From Costus lasius (Eukaryota; Streptophyta; Magnoliopsida; Zingiberales; Costaceae): a stretch of DNA of 64,000 bases. This document shows, in pieces, positions 22,181 through 33,896 of the stretch. The notes beneath the pieces are model-generated. The model saw only the letters and a program-made list of their open reading frames with translations, searched no databases and had not been told where the DNA came from. Position 1 is the first letter of the stretch, and every line of letters begins with the position of its first letter. The translations under genes were made by a program, and so were the position numbers. Location: contig CM050447.1 in the NCBI GenBank assembly GCA_027563935.2, forward strand, positions 83,189,461 through 83,253,460, given 5' to 3'.

Positions 22181-23431
22181 TCATGGTGAAGCAGGTGAAT
22201 CAGCTCCAAAGTAAATAGCATGTAATTTTTTCCTTTTCCGTTGTCCAAAAAGTTTAGCAACTAATTCAAATATCCAAAATTTTAAATAAATCAGAATCGA
22301 CATGACTTTCTCAAATATGCGGAAATCAAAATCAATATTTTCAATTCTAATCAAAGGATATTCAATGATCTTCCTAAATTTATTAGAAAGCAAAATCATA
22401 AGTCCTTTCTTCATATTTATATTTTCAATTGCCATAGGACTTTCATTAAAAGATTCAAGTATTGGATCATGAAAATAACTTTTCTGTCTCAAATTAGGTT
22501 CCTCAATAAAGCATGATTTTTCAAATAGATTAGAAGATTGAACAATAGATATGGGCAAAGCATCAGAGTGAGATTCAATAATGTTTATAATATTCAAATC
22601 ATTTTCAAGTTCCTCATGCACATCATCAAATAATTTATCAATTTCAAAGTTATCAACAAAATCTGAGTAAGATTTTTCTAAATTAGTCCCCTCATATCCT
22701 TCATCAGATTTAACCATAAACAACATATCATCAAAAGAAGTTTTTTCAAATTTAATTTCCTCAAATTTTTCCACAAATAAACTATCAGATGAATCAAAAT
22801 TAGAGTGAGATTCATTAATTTTCTCATAAGGCTCAATCTCAAATCAATCATAATTAGAATGAGAATTTTCTACATCAATTTCTTTAGTTTCCAAATCAAA
22901 CTCAAGTAAACAAGCTTTTTGTGCTATCCGGGTTTCTAAAAATTCAGAATTAGCTGTCAAAGATTCTACTTGAGAAGCAAGGTGACTAATTATTCCCTTA
23001 AGATCCTCAATTTTCTCACTTTGATTTATCATGATTTGGTTTTGATTTGACATGAATTTTTCAATCATGGATTCTAACCTAGATGCTTAAGTATCCTCAA
23101 AGTATGGTTCAGAAACATGATTAGAGTAATCATCATAAAAAGAAGTTTGGTTTTCCATTATAGAATCATAATGATCATCTTGATACCATGGTGAATTGGA
23201 ATATAGAGAATTTAAAATTTGTCAATCAGAACTATAATGACCAAAACATCCACAAATATCACATCTAACATAGTGCATATAAGAGTTAAACTTATCTTGA
23301 AGTTTGCACAATGAATCATCTTCATACCTTCCTTGTGGCATGTATTTCTCACCTCTTTTAGTTACCCATGAGTTGTGATAAAAAGACATATCTTCAAATC
23401 TATCAAGAACAGAAAGATAATCCAACACCAA
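22181..23431 (-). pseudogene. Gag-like ORF remnants of element H
   Basis: Three pieces on the minus strand in order: 23431-23222, 23068-22844 and 22774-22181. The first has a zinc knuckle start CDICGCFGHYSSD in which the codon for the last Cys has become TGA. The second, MIEKFMSNQNQIMINQSEKI, matches the region after the knuckle in B and C (EKFMQNQSKEIEDLKGM). The third is acidic and ends FGQRKRKKLHAIYFGAD; I do not recognise its function, but it is like the J remnant at 25642-26235. Nothing resembling protease or later pol domains follows. Confidence 0.65.
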
Positions 23432-23629
23432 TCAAAAATTTTTTTTTCAGAATATAGAAAAAAACAAAAAATAATAAACACAAGCAAATTCATAAATTTC
23501 AGAAATCACAGTGCTATCACAACTTGTGAAATCCAAAACCTGTAAAAACAGAAAACAAAGTTAAATCTAAGACAAATAAAACTTAGTCTAGCAATACTAA
23601 CAACTATTTTGTTATCAACAAAACTAAGG

Positions 23630-23647
23630 TCCTCGGCAACGGCGCCA
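23630..23647 (-). other. Primer-binding site of element H
   Basis: On the minus strand TGGCGCCGTTGCCGAGGA, near-complementary to the 3' end of tRNA-Asp as in Athila/Tat elements, six bases from the LTR end. Confidence 0.88.
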
Positions 23648-23653
23648 AAAACT

Positions 23654-25641
23654 TGTTGTATCCCAACGAGTTGCTAGACAAAAACTTATCCCTAGCGTTA
23701 CCGCAAAAAACTTGTTGTGTCCAGAAACTTGTTGTGTCCGCAAGTGCACGGATACTCGAAGTAATAAAAAATATCGATCCCACAGAGACCTACATGTTAA
23801 GTACCAAGTAGTTGTATTCTTAGTAGTTAAGCAACCGATTTTAATGCAAGTAATGATAGGAAGAGCGTAAAGATAAATAGAGAGAAACTGGGACTAGGGT
23901 TTTATCCGCTTTAATTTCAGTGACTAGATATAAATAAAAGGTCGTTAGATGAATTTCATCACGATAAAGACATAATTTACTTCGTAGAGGGATTATCTCA
24001 CTTTCGTGCAGACAATCATACAACGATCAATCCTCACTTTTGCGCAAGATCTATCCCAATGCTGTAGATAAGTAAATCAACAAACAAAGAACTAAATGAT
24101 CACTTTCGTGCATCTGAGTTCTAGGTTGATCATCTCAAGTGGAATCTCAAGGATCACTTTCGTGCATCCGAGTCTCAACACAAGTTCTACTTATGGTTCT
24201 CCAACTTTCCGATCCTCACTTTCGTGGAGGATCTCCACGTTTGACACAATAACTCAATGCTAGATTCAAATTATCTAACATGGAAATTAAACTACTAAAA
24301 TGAAAAAAATAAGAACTTAACCTAATTTCTTACGGTGAGTTCTTATTGTTCAATTTTAGGGTTCCAAGTTCTCAAACAAATAACTTTTTGGTCCATATTG
24401 TGAAAACTCTATAATCATGCATGATACTAAGAAAACTAAGGAGAATTAAAGACAAGTTATCACACAAGTAGAATTATCATAGCAAAATTATCTTGACGAA
24501 ATAAAAGATATCTAATCATATAAAATCAAAGGGATTACACCCCATGTCCCAAAATAAGATTATGCTTGCATGGAAAAAGAAATACAATAAACCATAATAT
24601 CAAAGTGTCAGAAATCAAAGAAAGAGGGAAAATTAACGTTACAATATGGCTGTAATTTCTATTACAGCTGTAAATTGCATGTAAACCCGCGGTGAACAGT
24701 GCCGGCGATGCTCCTTTGTTGATTTCTCCTCCGTATGAGATCCTTTGGCTTTGAAACTTCTATGGTATCCTCTCCTCCTCCTGGCGAAGCTTCTGTGTAA
24801 AAATCATGGCCTGAGGTGACCTCCACGCCTCTCGGCGTGAGGCCATTCCCTAAGGATCTCTCTGTCAATTGCTCCCTCGATAGATCCTAAAAATTAGGCC
24901 CTTTGGTCCCTTTATCTTCTCCTCATCGAGACGCATCCTTAGCTTCTTTCGGATCTCAATTTGGATGTCTGTATCTCAAGATATGGTCCGTGCAAGAATC
25001 GGGCCTGAAAAACTCGCGTGTCCAAGTTAAAATTACGGCCGTAATTTAAATTACGGCAGTGCTGTAATTTGGTTCTGCGAACCCTGAGTCAAAATTATGG
25101 CCCGTGAAAAATATTCCGGCAGTGCCGTAATTTTTATAAAACTTTCTGGTAGAAAACGTATGGAAATTACGACCCGTAAAATGGTTTACAGTAGTGTCAT
25201 AATTTCAGTGAATATCTCTGGTTTGAAAGCGCCACAGATTACGGCCCGTGTAAATTCTTACGATAGTGCCATAATTTTTGTAAAATCTTTAAATAAAAAA
25301 TTAGCCAAAATACGGCAATGCTCTGATATTAACGACAGCGTACGAAAATACGGTACCGTAATATATATTACGGCCCTACCGTATTTTGGTTCGTGGCACC
25401 ATTTTGCTTGAAATTTGTCATGTATCCTCTTCTTGATGATGGTAACTCTTCCATCTATTTGATTTTACTTGAAAACGCCTAAAAATAGTGTCTTTTTGCC
25501 TGAAAATCATCAAAAACCAAAATAGAAGTAGATTTTGCAATATTTGATAAATTTGGCACAAAAATAAGCAAAAGAGCTTCAATTTAGCATGAATAGATAT
25601 ATAAAATGATAGAAAATATACTATATATTTTGGTATCAACA
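23654..25641 (-). repeat. 5' LTR of element H (about 1988 bp)
   Basis: Minus-strand start TGTTGATACC at 25641, end GGGATACAACA at 23654. It holds five copies of a TCACTTTCGTGCA-like motif (plus-strand reading, about 23998-24230), palindromes ACGGCAGTGCCGTAA / ACGGTACCGTAA (about 25028-25385), and a degenerate second copy of the LTR end plus PBS near 23695-23730. Confidence 0.85.
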
Positions 25642-26583
25642 CACACAAAAATAAAAGTTAGAGTCATGAAAAAAAAACTCAATAATTTTTCTGTATTTGT
25701 CCAAAAGTAAAATCATGTTTTCTTCCTTTAGATTTGTATTAGCAATTGGAAGAAGACTAAAATTAAGATCAAAAAATTCATACCCTGGATTGATCATGAA
25801 GTTTTCATATTTTATTTTGGATTTTTCATTTACCTCAATGTCAATGTGATCAAGAATCTCATGTGTTATGATCTTTTGGGTACCTGTGGTTGGATTTGCA
25901 TCAAATAATATTTCAATCATCTTATCATCATTATCCTTAAAATCATCTCCTTCATCATCTATCATGTAAATTTCTAAAGGATTTCTCTCAAGAAAAGGAA
26001 TTGATGGTTCACATGGTAGTGGTGGTGTAATATGCTCAGGATTCTCTTTCCCATTTTTTTCCTCAATTTGTTTCTCTTCAATGGAGTATTCCATCCTCAC
26101 ACTATCAAATTCAACACCATCTATCTCACTAGTTATTACTTGAGGATCCTTAAATTCTTCATCTTTATTCTCATAAGGCTCCAAAAGTTCAAATTTTTCT
26201 TCAAATGTGTCCCAAGTATTTGTATTGCAAGACACTTCAGTGTGTTAGAGGGGACAAGATGGCTGGTAAAGTGCTTAGGAAGGGTATTTAGAACTTTCAA
26301 AATCATCAAATTTTGAAGAAAGTAAATCATAATCCATGACTGGAGTTATGTCTAATGATTGTTCGAACTCTACAAAATTCTCAAATTCATCATGGATTTC
26401 TTCCTCTATGTCATTTTTATCAGTGCCATACATTATAGTATGAATTTCCTCACTTTGTTTGTCCATAGCAGCTATATAGTTTTCAAGCAAGGCTTCTAAG
26501 CTGGATTTTTGAGGTTCACTAAAATCTGATCGTGGAATAAATGTTGGGTCATTCTGATAAGATAGTTTTGATGGTTCTCCCAA
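25642..26583 (-). pseudogene. Gag-like remnant J (non-autonomous Athila-like)
   Basis: Two minus-strand pieces, 26583-26275 (MGEPSKLSYQNDPTF start) and 26235-25636, rich in Asp/Glu. The second shares layout with the H ORF at 22181-22774 (LLLDKYRKIIEF versus LLSNKFRKIIEY). Its frame runs into the start of H's LTR at 25641, so H probably inserted in J. No LTR or pol of J is found. Its right end meets the LTR of B after an unexplained ~80 bases (26584-26664). Function unknown. Confidence 0.55.
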
Positions 26584-26664
26584 CTTTGATTGTGAGTACT
26601 AGGGCAAGAGTTAAGGCATGGAGAAATCCCTAATTGACATTCAGTATAATAATACCCATGACAT

Positions 26665-28588
26665 TGTTGTATCCCAACAAGTAGCTAGACAGAAACATAT
26701 TTCTGGCATTGCCGCCAAAAACTTGTTGTGTCCAAAACCTATTGTGTCCGCAAGTGCATGGATACTCGAAGTAATAAAAAAATATCGATCCCACAGAGAC
26801 CTCATTTGTCAAGTACCGAATAATCGATTTCTTACTATCTAGGCAGTCGAAACTATGCAAGTGAATTATCGAAAGCTAACGAACATATTAGAGAGAGAGA
26901 CCGGGACTAGGGCTTCATCCACTTTGATTTCTATGACTAGATATGAATAGAGATTCGTTAGTTTAATTTTATCATGACAAAGACATAATTTACTTCATAA
27001 AAGGATTATCTCACTTTCGTGCAGATAACCATGCAGGGACCAATCCTCACTTTCGCGCAAGATCTATCCCAAGCTGAAAATAAGTAAATCATCCATCGAA
27101 GAACTCAAGAATCACTTTTGTGCATCTGAATTCTAAGTGGATCATCTCGAGTGGAATCTCAAGGATCACTTTCGTGCATCCGAGTCTCAACACAAATTCT
27201 ACTTATGGTTTTCCAACGTTCCGATCCTCACTTTCGTACAAGATCTTCACGTTTGATAAATTGACTCAATCCTAGATTTATATTATTAAACATGGCAATT
27301 ATTCTTCTAAAATTGAAAAATAAAAATTAACTAATTTCTTATAGTAAGTTCCTATCATGCAATTATAGGGTTCCAAGTTCTCAAGCAAGTCACCTTTCCA
27401 TCTTTATTGCGAAAACTCTAAAACATGATTAATAACATAAATCTATGGAGAATCAAAGAACAATTATCACATAAGTAGAATTACTCGTGACGAAGTAATG
27501 AAAAGTTTATCTAGTCATTAAGAAATAAAAGGGAATTACTCCCCCATGTCCCACAAAAGGTTTAAGCTAGCATAGAGAAAAGATTACAACAAACTATAGT
27601 TTCTAGCGATTAGAAATCAAAAAGAAGGGGAAGAACGAATAACCACATGGCTGTAATGGAAATTATAGCCGTAATTTCCTAGCGTGAACAGTGCCGGCGC
27701 TGAGCTTCTTCTTGATTTCTCCTCCAATCGAGATCCTTTCACTCTGAAACTTCTGGGGTATGTTCTCTTGCTCTAGGCGAAGCTTCCCTTTAAATTTCAT
27801 GGCCAGAGATGAATTGTATGCTTCCTGACGGCAAAACCTAGGGCAGCGGCGTGAAACTCGATTTCTCCTTTGTTAGTGGATGAAATTTAGGGTTTTTGAT
27901 GTCTCCTCCTTTATCTGGTCAAAAGCTCTCTTTTTGTTTCTTACAACTTTTTATTTAATGGCCTAGATCATCTGCAATCGATCCCACAAAAATTGGACTC
28001 AAATTTGACCATGAAAATCACATCTCCAGGTTGTAATTATGGCCGTATTTTTGGTTACAGCACTGCCGTAATTTTAGTCGAGTTCTCGGCTCTAAACCAT
28101 CTAGAAATTATGGCATCGTAATATCGATTACGGCAGTGCTGTAATTTCAGCCAAAATTTCTGGTAGTGCCGTAATTTCGATTCCAAATGACGGCATGTGA
28201 AAATCTTTATGGTAGTGCCGTAATTTCTGAAATTCTTTCTGGATGAAAAATTTCCAAATTACGGCAGTGCTCTGATATTACGGTAGCCGATGAAAATACG
28301 GTACCATAATATATATTACGGCCCTGCTGTAATTTGGTCTAAAGCTCCAATCTTCATGAAATTTGACGTGTAATCTCCTCTTGATAGTGGGAATTCATTC
28401 ATGCGTCAGGATAGCTTGAAAACGCCTGAAAATCGTGCCTTTTTGCCTAAAAATCATCAAAAATAAAAAAGAGTGTAGATTCCGTAGAATTTGATAAAGA
28501 AGGCATAAAAATGAGCAAAGGTTCATGAATTTGACACAAAAAGATATAGGAAATGGCATGAAAGTTACTATAAATTTCAGTGTCATCA
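26665..28588 (-). repeat. 3' LTR of element B (1924 bp)
   Basis: Minus-strand start TGATGACACTGAAATTTAT (28588) and end GGGATACAACA (26665). It includes the CACTTTCGTGCA motif series, the GTGAACAGTGCCGG block at about 27686, palindromes at 28040-28335 and the inner second LTR-end/PBS copy near 26695-26730. GACAT at 26660-26664 would be the TSD; the partner is outside the window. Confidence 0.87.
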
Positions 28589-29484
28589 AACACATCAGGC
28601 TCAAACTTTGCTTATCCTCAAGCAAAAATCAAAAATTGATCATAGGCATAGATTTTCTCATGAGAATAAATTTCTAATATATAATCACTAATGAAAAATT
28701 CACCAATTGATTCATAAAATTTTAAATAGACATATCATTCTCTGAATTCAATTATCAAGATCCACAACTTAATGAAATAAAACTTCGCAACTTGTATAAA
28801 AATTAGAATTTCAGTTTCATGAATAAATCTAATTTTCAGTTCAAATCTATTATACTTTTGTTTACAGGAATAAGATATCCAAAGTCTTTTTCCACTCAGA
28901 ATTTTCCTTTTCTTCATCTTTCTTTTTATTCTTTTTGTGTTTTTGATGGCATGTACCCACATAGATACACACTTTTTATTCGGGACTTCAACTCTTGTCT
29001 TAGGTACCACTGTCAATTTTACACAATGCCAAGAATAGGAGTCATTTTATTTTTTTTTCTTTCTCTCTAATTTTATTTTTTTTCTTTTCAGATTTCAACC
29101 CATATCTTCGATACCACTGTCAATTTTACACAGTACCAAGTAGGGGAGTCACTCACTATTTTTGGATTTTTGATTCTTTTTTCCCAACAAATAGCAAATA
29201 GTCTAAACAACCACTAGACTAATCAATTGACATCAATTCAAAAAATTATACTCATGTGCTAATTTTATTCAAAAAAATAGTTTCACTTTCAAATTAAATT
29301 CTTCAAATAATATATCTCCCTAAAATCTCACTCATAAACCAATGAAAATTTTCAAAAGCAGATATGTATAAGAGAAATAAATTTGACATGATATATCTAG
29401 TCCTAATCACAAGCACGAGTTCATTCACTATCAATAGAATCAAACAAGTCATCAACAATAAATAGATCAAGGCCATAAATCAAT
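28589..29484 (-). other. 3' UTR of element B, part 1
   Basis: No coding feature. The paired hairpins lie at about 29003-29030 and 29110-29137, the first with a mispair (ACAATGCC). It continues at 39634 after element C. Confidence 0.75.
29480..29484. repeat. Target-site duplication of element C, left copy
   Basis: ATCAA, matched at 39634-39638. Closing the gap recreates the same order of sequence seen uninterrupted in C at about 32208-32245. Confidence 0.92.
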
Positions 29485-31350
29485 GTTGTATCCCAACAAG
29501 TAGCTAGACAAAAACTCGTCTCTAGGGTTGCCGCCAAAAACTTATTGTGTCCGAAAATCTATTGTGTCTGCAAGTGCACAGATACTCGAAGTAATAAAAA
29601 GTATTCATCCCACAGAGACCTTGTTTGTCAAGTATCGAATAATCGATTTCTTATTATATAGGTAGTCGAAACTATGCAAGTGAATTATCGAAAGCAAACG
29701 AAAATACCAGAGAGAGAAACTGGGACTAGGGTTTCATCCACTTTGATTTCTATGACTATATATGAATAGAATTTCATCAGTTTAATTTTATTATGATAAA
29801 GATACAATTTACTTCATAAAAGGATTATCTCACTTTTGTGCAGACAATCATGCAGGGACTGATCTTCGCTTTTGCGCAAGATCTATGCCAAGCTGAAAAT
29901 AAGTAAATGATCCATCAAAGAACTCAAGGATCACTTTCGTGCATCCGAATTCTAAGTGGATCATCTCGAGTGGAATCTCAAGGATCACTTTCATGCATCC
30001 AAGTCTCAACACAAGTTCTACACAATCCTAGATTCATATTATTAAACATGACAATTATTCTTCTAAAATTAAGAAACAAGAACTAACCTAATTTCTTACA
30101 GTAAGCTCCTATCATGCAATTCTAGGGTTCCAAGTTCTCAAGCAAGTCACCTTTCAGTCCTTATTGTAAAAACTCTAAAACATGATTAATAACATGAGTC
30201 TATGGAGAATCAAAGAGCAATTTTAACATAAGTAGAATTATCATGCTAAAATTATATGTGATGAAGTAATGAAAAGTTTACCTATTCATTAAAAAATAAA
30301 AGGGAATTACTCCCCCATGTCCCACAAAAGGATTAAGCTAGCATGGAGAAAAGATTACAATAAACCATAGTTTCTAGCTATTAGAAATCAAAAACAAGGG
30401 GAAGAATGAATAACCACATGGCTGTAATGAAAATTACAGCCGTAATTTCCTAGCGTGAACAGTGCCGGCGTCGAGTTTCTTCTTGATTTCTCCTCCGATC
30501 GAGATCTTTTAACTCTGAAACTTCTGGGGTATGTTCTCTTGCTCCAGGTGAAGCTTCCCTTCAAATTTTACGTCCGTAGATGCACTATATACTTCCCGGC
30601 ACCAAAACCTAGGGCGGCGGTGTGAAACTCGATTTCTCCTTAGTTAGTGGATGAAATTTAGGGCTTTTGTTGTCTCCTCCTTTGTCTCGTCGAAAGCTCC
30701 CTTTTTGCTTCTTACAACTTTTGATTTAATGGCCTGGATTGTCCGCAATCGATCCCGCAAAAATCAGACTCAAATTTGACCGTGAAAATTGCATCTCCAG
30801 ATTGTAATTACGGCCGTATTTTTGGTTACAGCACTGCCATAATTTCAATCAAGTTCTCGGATCGAAACCATCTGGAAATTATGGCACCGTAATATCGGTT
30901 ACGGCAGTGCCATAATTTTAGCCAAAATTACTGGTTGAAAAACGCTATAAATTACGGCACGTGAAAATCTTTATGGTAGTACCGTAATTTCTGAAATTCT
31001 TTCTGGATGAAAAATTCTCAAATTACGGCAGTGCTCTGATATTACGGTAGCCGATGAAAATATGGTACCATAATATATATTATGGCCCTGCCATAATTTG
31101 GCCTGAAGCTCCAATCTTCATGAAATTTAACGTGTAATCTCCTCTTGATAGTGAGAATTCATTCATGCATCTAGATTGCTTGAAAACGCCTGAAAATCAT
31201 GGCTTTTTGCCTGGAAATCATCAAAAACCAAAAAGAGTGTAATTCCGTGGAATTTGATAAAAAGGCATAAAAATGAGCAAAGGTTCATGAATTTGACACA
31301 AAAAGATATTTGAAATGGCATGAAATTTACTATAAATTTCAGTGTCATCA
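29485..31350 (-). repeat. 3' LTR of element C (1866 bp)
   Basis: Minus-strand start TGATGACACTG at 31350, end GGGATACAACA at 29485. About 70 bases present in the other LTR are missing at 30020 (after ACAAGTTCTAC). Most CG pairs in its palindromes have become TG or CA. Confidence 0.92.
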
Positions 31351-32520
31351 AACACATAAGGCTCAAACTTTGCTTGTCCTCAAGCAAAAATCAAAAATTG
31401 ATTATAGGCATAGATTTTCTCATGAAGAATAAATTTCTAAAATACAATCGTTAATGAAAAATCCACCAATTGATTCATAAAATTTTAAATAGACATATCA
31501 TTCTTTGAATTCAATTCTCATAATCCACAACTTAATGAAATAAAACTTCGCAACTTGTATAAAAATTAGAATTTCAGTTTTATGAATTCATCTAATTTTC
31601 AGTTCAAATATATCATACATTTGTTTACAGGAATATGATATCCAAAGTCTTTTTCCCCTCAGAATTTTCCTTTTCTTCATTTTTCTTTTTATTTTTATTT
31701 TTTGTGTTTTTGATAGCATGTACCCACATAGATACACACTTTTCATTTGGGACTTCAACTCTTGTCTTAGGTACCACTGTCAATTTTACACAGTGCCAAG
31801 TAGATGAGTCATTTTCTTTTTTTTTCTTTCCCTTTAATTTTTTTTTTCAGGCTTCAACCAATATCTTTGGTACCACTGTGAATTTTACACAGTGCCAAGT
31901 AAGGGAGTCACTCACTATTTTTGGATTTTGGATTCTTTCTTCCCAACAAATAGAAAATAGACTAAACATCCACTAGACTAATCAATTGACATCAATTCAA
32001 AAAATTATACTCGTGCTGATTTTATTCAAAAAATTAGTTTCACTTTTAAATTAAATTCCTCAAATAATATATCTACCTAAAATATCATCCATCAACCAAT
32101 CAATATTTCAAAAGAGAAATAAATTTGACATGATATATCTAGTCCTAATGACAAGCATGAGTTCATTCACCATCAACAGAATCAAGCAAGTCATCAACAA
32201 TAAACAGATCAAGGCCATAAATCAATCACATCAATCAAAATTATACTTATAAATCATCAAATTATATCATCAAAAATATCAAAGACATCATCATGTGTAA
32301 TACAACCATATCGAAAATAGATCATTAATACCAAACTGTGATAATACAACCCCATCGAAGATAAAAAATCAATATCATCGTCATCATACAACCATACCGA
32401 AAATAAGAATATAGGCATGTAAAGCAGAGTGAAGTAGCACGGTGGACACAACATGTATGGAGGAATCATCCTTCCAAAACTCTACTAATCCTCACCGTCG
32501 GATCCTATCTCCTCGGTGTC
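31351..32520 (-). other. 3' UTR of element C
   Basis: Non-coding. Paired hairpins lie at 31770-31797 and 31869-31896, followed toward the ORF by AT-rich sequence with ACAACC-type runs. The stretch 32205-32245 is the homologous site at which C itself inserted in B. Confidence 0.75.
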
Positions 32521-33896
32521 CTAAGCTGTTGTGTCCATCGGATCAACATGTGGCTCTCCCTGGTGCCCTCCATAGTCTCCACCTCTCCTCGAATCTTGGA
32601 AGTCAAAGCGCTCATATAAGAAATTTCCCATCTCTTCCATATAGTTGCTGAGATGTTCCACATCATAGTGAAGGTGATGCATCGAGTGCTTCATCTGACC
32701 CATGGTAACCATCATCCATTCCATACGATGTCCCTGACGATATATCTCAACGGAGAGTGCCTGGAATCCTAGGTCGAAGGCACTAGACCATCCTCCAGTA
32801 GGTCTGTGGGAAGATCCAGTAGTTGGGGGAGTGGGGTCAGCAAGCTGGTGAGATGGTGACTCCATACCATAAGGATCATCTCTTCCACCCCAAGTGGGTG
32901 GTGGTGGAACTGCACTCAACGGTGGTGTAAAGGCGGCCTCGGCAGTACTCGATGAAAGCTTCCAATTCGCTCTTTCTTTTACAGTAGCCTTCTCTACATG
33001 GAGTAATGGTAGAGTAGGGGCATTTGGTCCAAGGACCAAACAAAAGACATCCCCTTCTCTAACTATCATTTTCATTGCCATGCAAGACTCAAGATCAAGC
33101 CTTGCATTCCCCATGCCACTTCTATTCCATATGGTTCAACATTCAGATGCAGGGCTATAGGTGTAATCAGCCCTCCTATCACAATTTCTCCCTTCTTTGC
33201 CCTTGCCACTTTATCCATGTGTTTCATCATAAAGAATGCAACATCTATAACTACTCCATTAAGCATACCCCAAAGAAAGTAAAGCTCAGTCTGTCTCACC
33301 ATGCCATCACTGTCTCCTCTACCAAAGACAGTGTGGGCAAGAACTCTATGTACATACTTGATACAGGGATTTGCGATCTTTGAAGCTCTAGTAGAAACAG
33401 CAGAAAAGTGAGTCTCATGAGTAATCTTGTTCCAGAAGACATTTTCAATAAACCCAATCGGTATTTCGGTATACCCTCCAGAACCCAAGTGAAAAATAGA
33501 CCTGACTTCCCTTAAGGTTAACTTCCTCTCAACATTAGCCAATCTGAATGTGATATCTCCTTCAGCAGGTCCATCAGAAAACTCTCTTAGATGCACATTC
33601 AAACTGCTCAAAAATTCCAAAGTAAGTGGCAGATAAGTGTAGGGTGTCATCTCAAAAAATCTTCTGGCTCTGATCTGTTCAAACATCCAAGATACATCAT
33701 CATAAAGCCCAAGTGCCTCTAAAGTCCTTCTATCAGCATATTTGGTATTGACAACCCTTCTTTCCACCAATTGATTGTACCTCGACTCTTGAACTTCATC
33801 CCTAAAAACAATGCCATAGGGATTTGGTGGTGTAGAAAATGTGGCTGGTCCATTTCCTCTCTTCTTTGAAACTACTCGCTTGATCTTAGGTGCCAT
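32521..33896 (-). pseudogene. Athila env-like ORF of element C (one frameshift)
   Basis: Minus strand from ATG 33896 (MAPKIKRVVSKKRG). About 455 residues in two overlapping frames, 33896-33072 and 33114-32521, separated by a single frameshift near 33100-33115 (EVAWGMQ versus GNARLDLES). Conserved landmarks: FRDEVQESRYNQLVERR, FFEMTPYTYLPLTLEFLSSL, FHLGSGGYTEIP, KHMDKVARAKKGEIVIGG, PPPPTWGGRDDPYGM and EMGNFLYERFDFQDSRRGG. I see no signal peptide or clear membrane segment, so 'env-like' describes position only. It is the best preserved of the three copies and the reference for A and B. A candidate splice acceptor TTGCAG lies just upstream (about 33910). Confidence 0.8.

Larger units (their letters stand above)
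18677..25641 (-). mobile_element. Element H: non-autonomous Athila-like element, gag-like only
   Basis: On the minus strand: 5' LTR (25641 to 23654), PBS, degraded gag-like ORFs (23431 to 22181), motif GGGAGCCAACCCAAGC (about 22120), palindromes, a spacer without recognisable coding content, a 3' UTR with the paired hairpins, and a truncated 3' LTR. No protease, RT, RNase H, integrase or env-like ORF is visible. The left end is truncated, so no TSD can be checked. Confidence 0.75.

Noticed and set aside
23998..24230. CRISPR-like regular repeats in the LTR
   Set aside because: Motifs of about 13 bases with uneven spacing in a plant LTR; no cas genes.
32521..33896. True viral envelope gene in the Athila elements
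   Set aside because: No signal peptide or convincing membrane segment seen; 'env-like' is used for position only.
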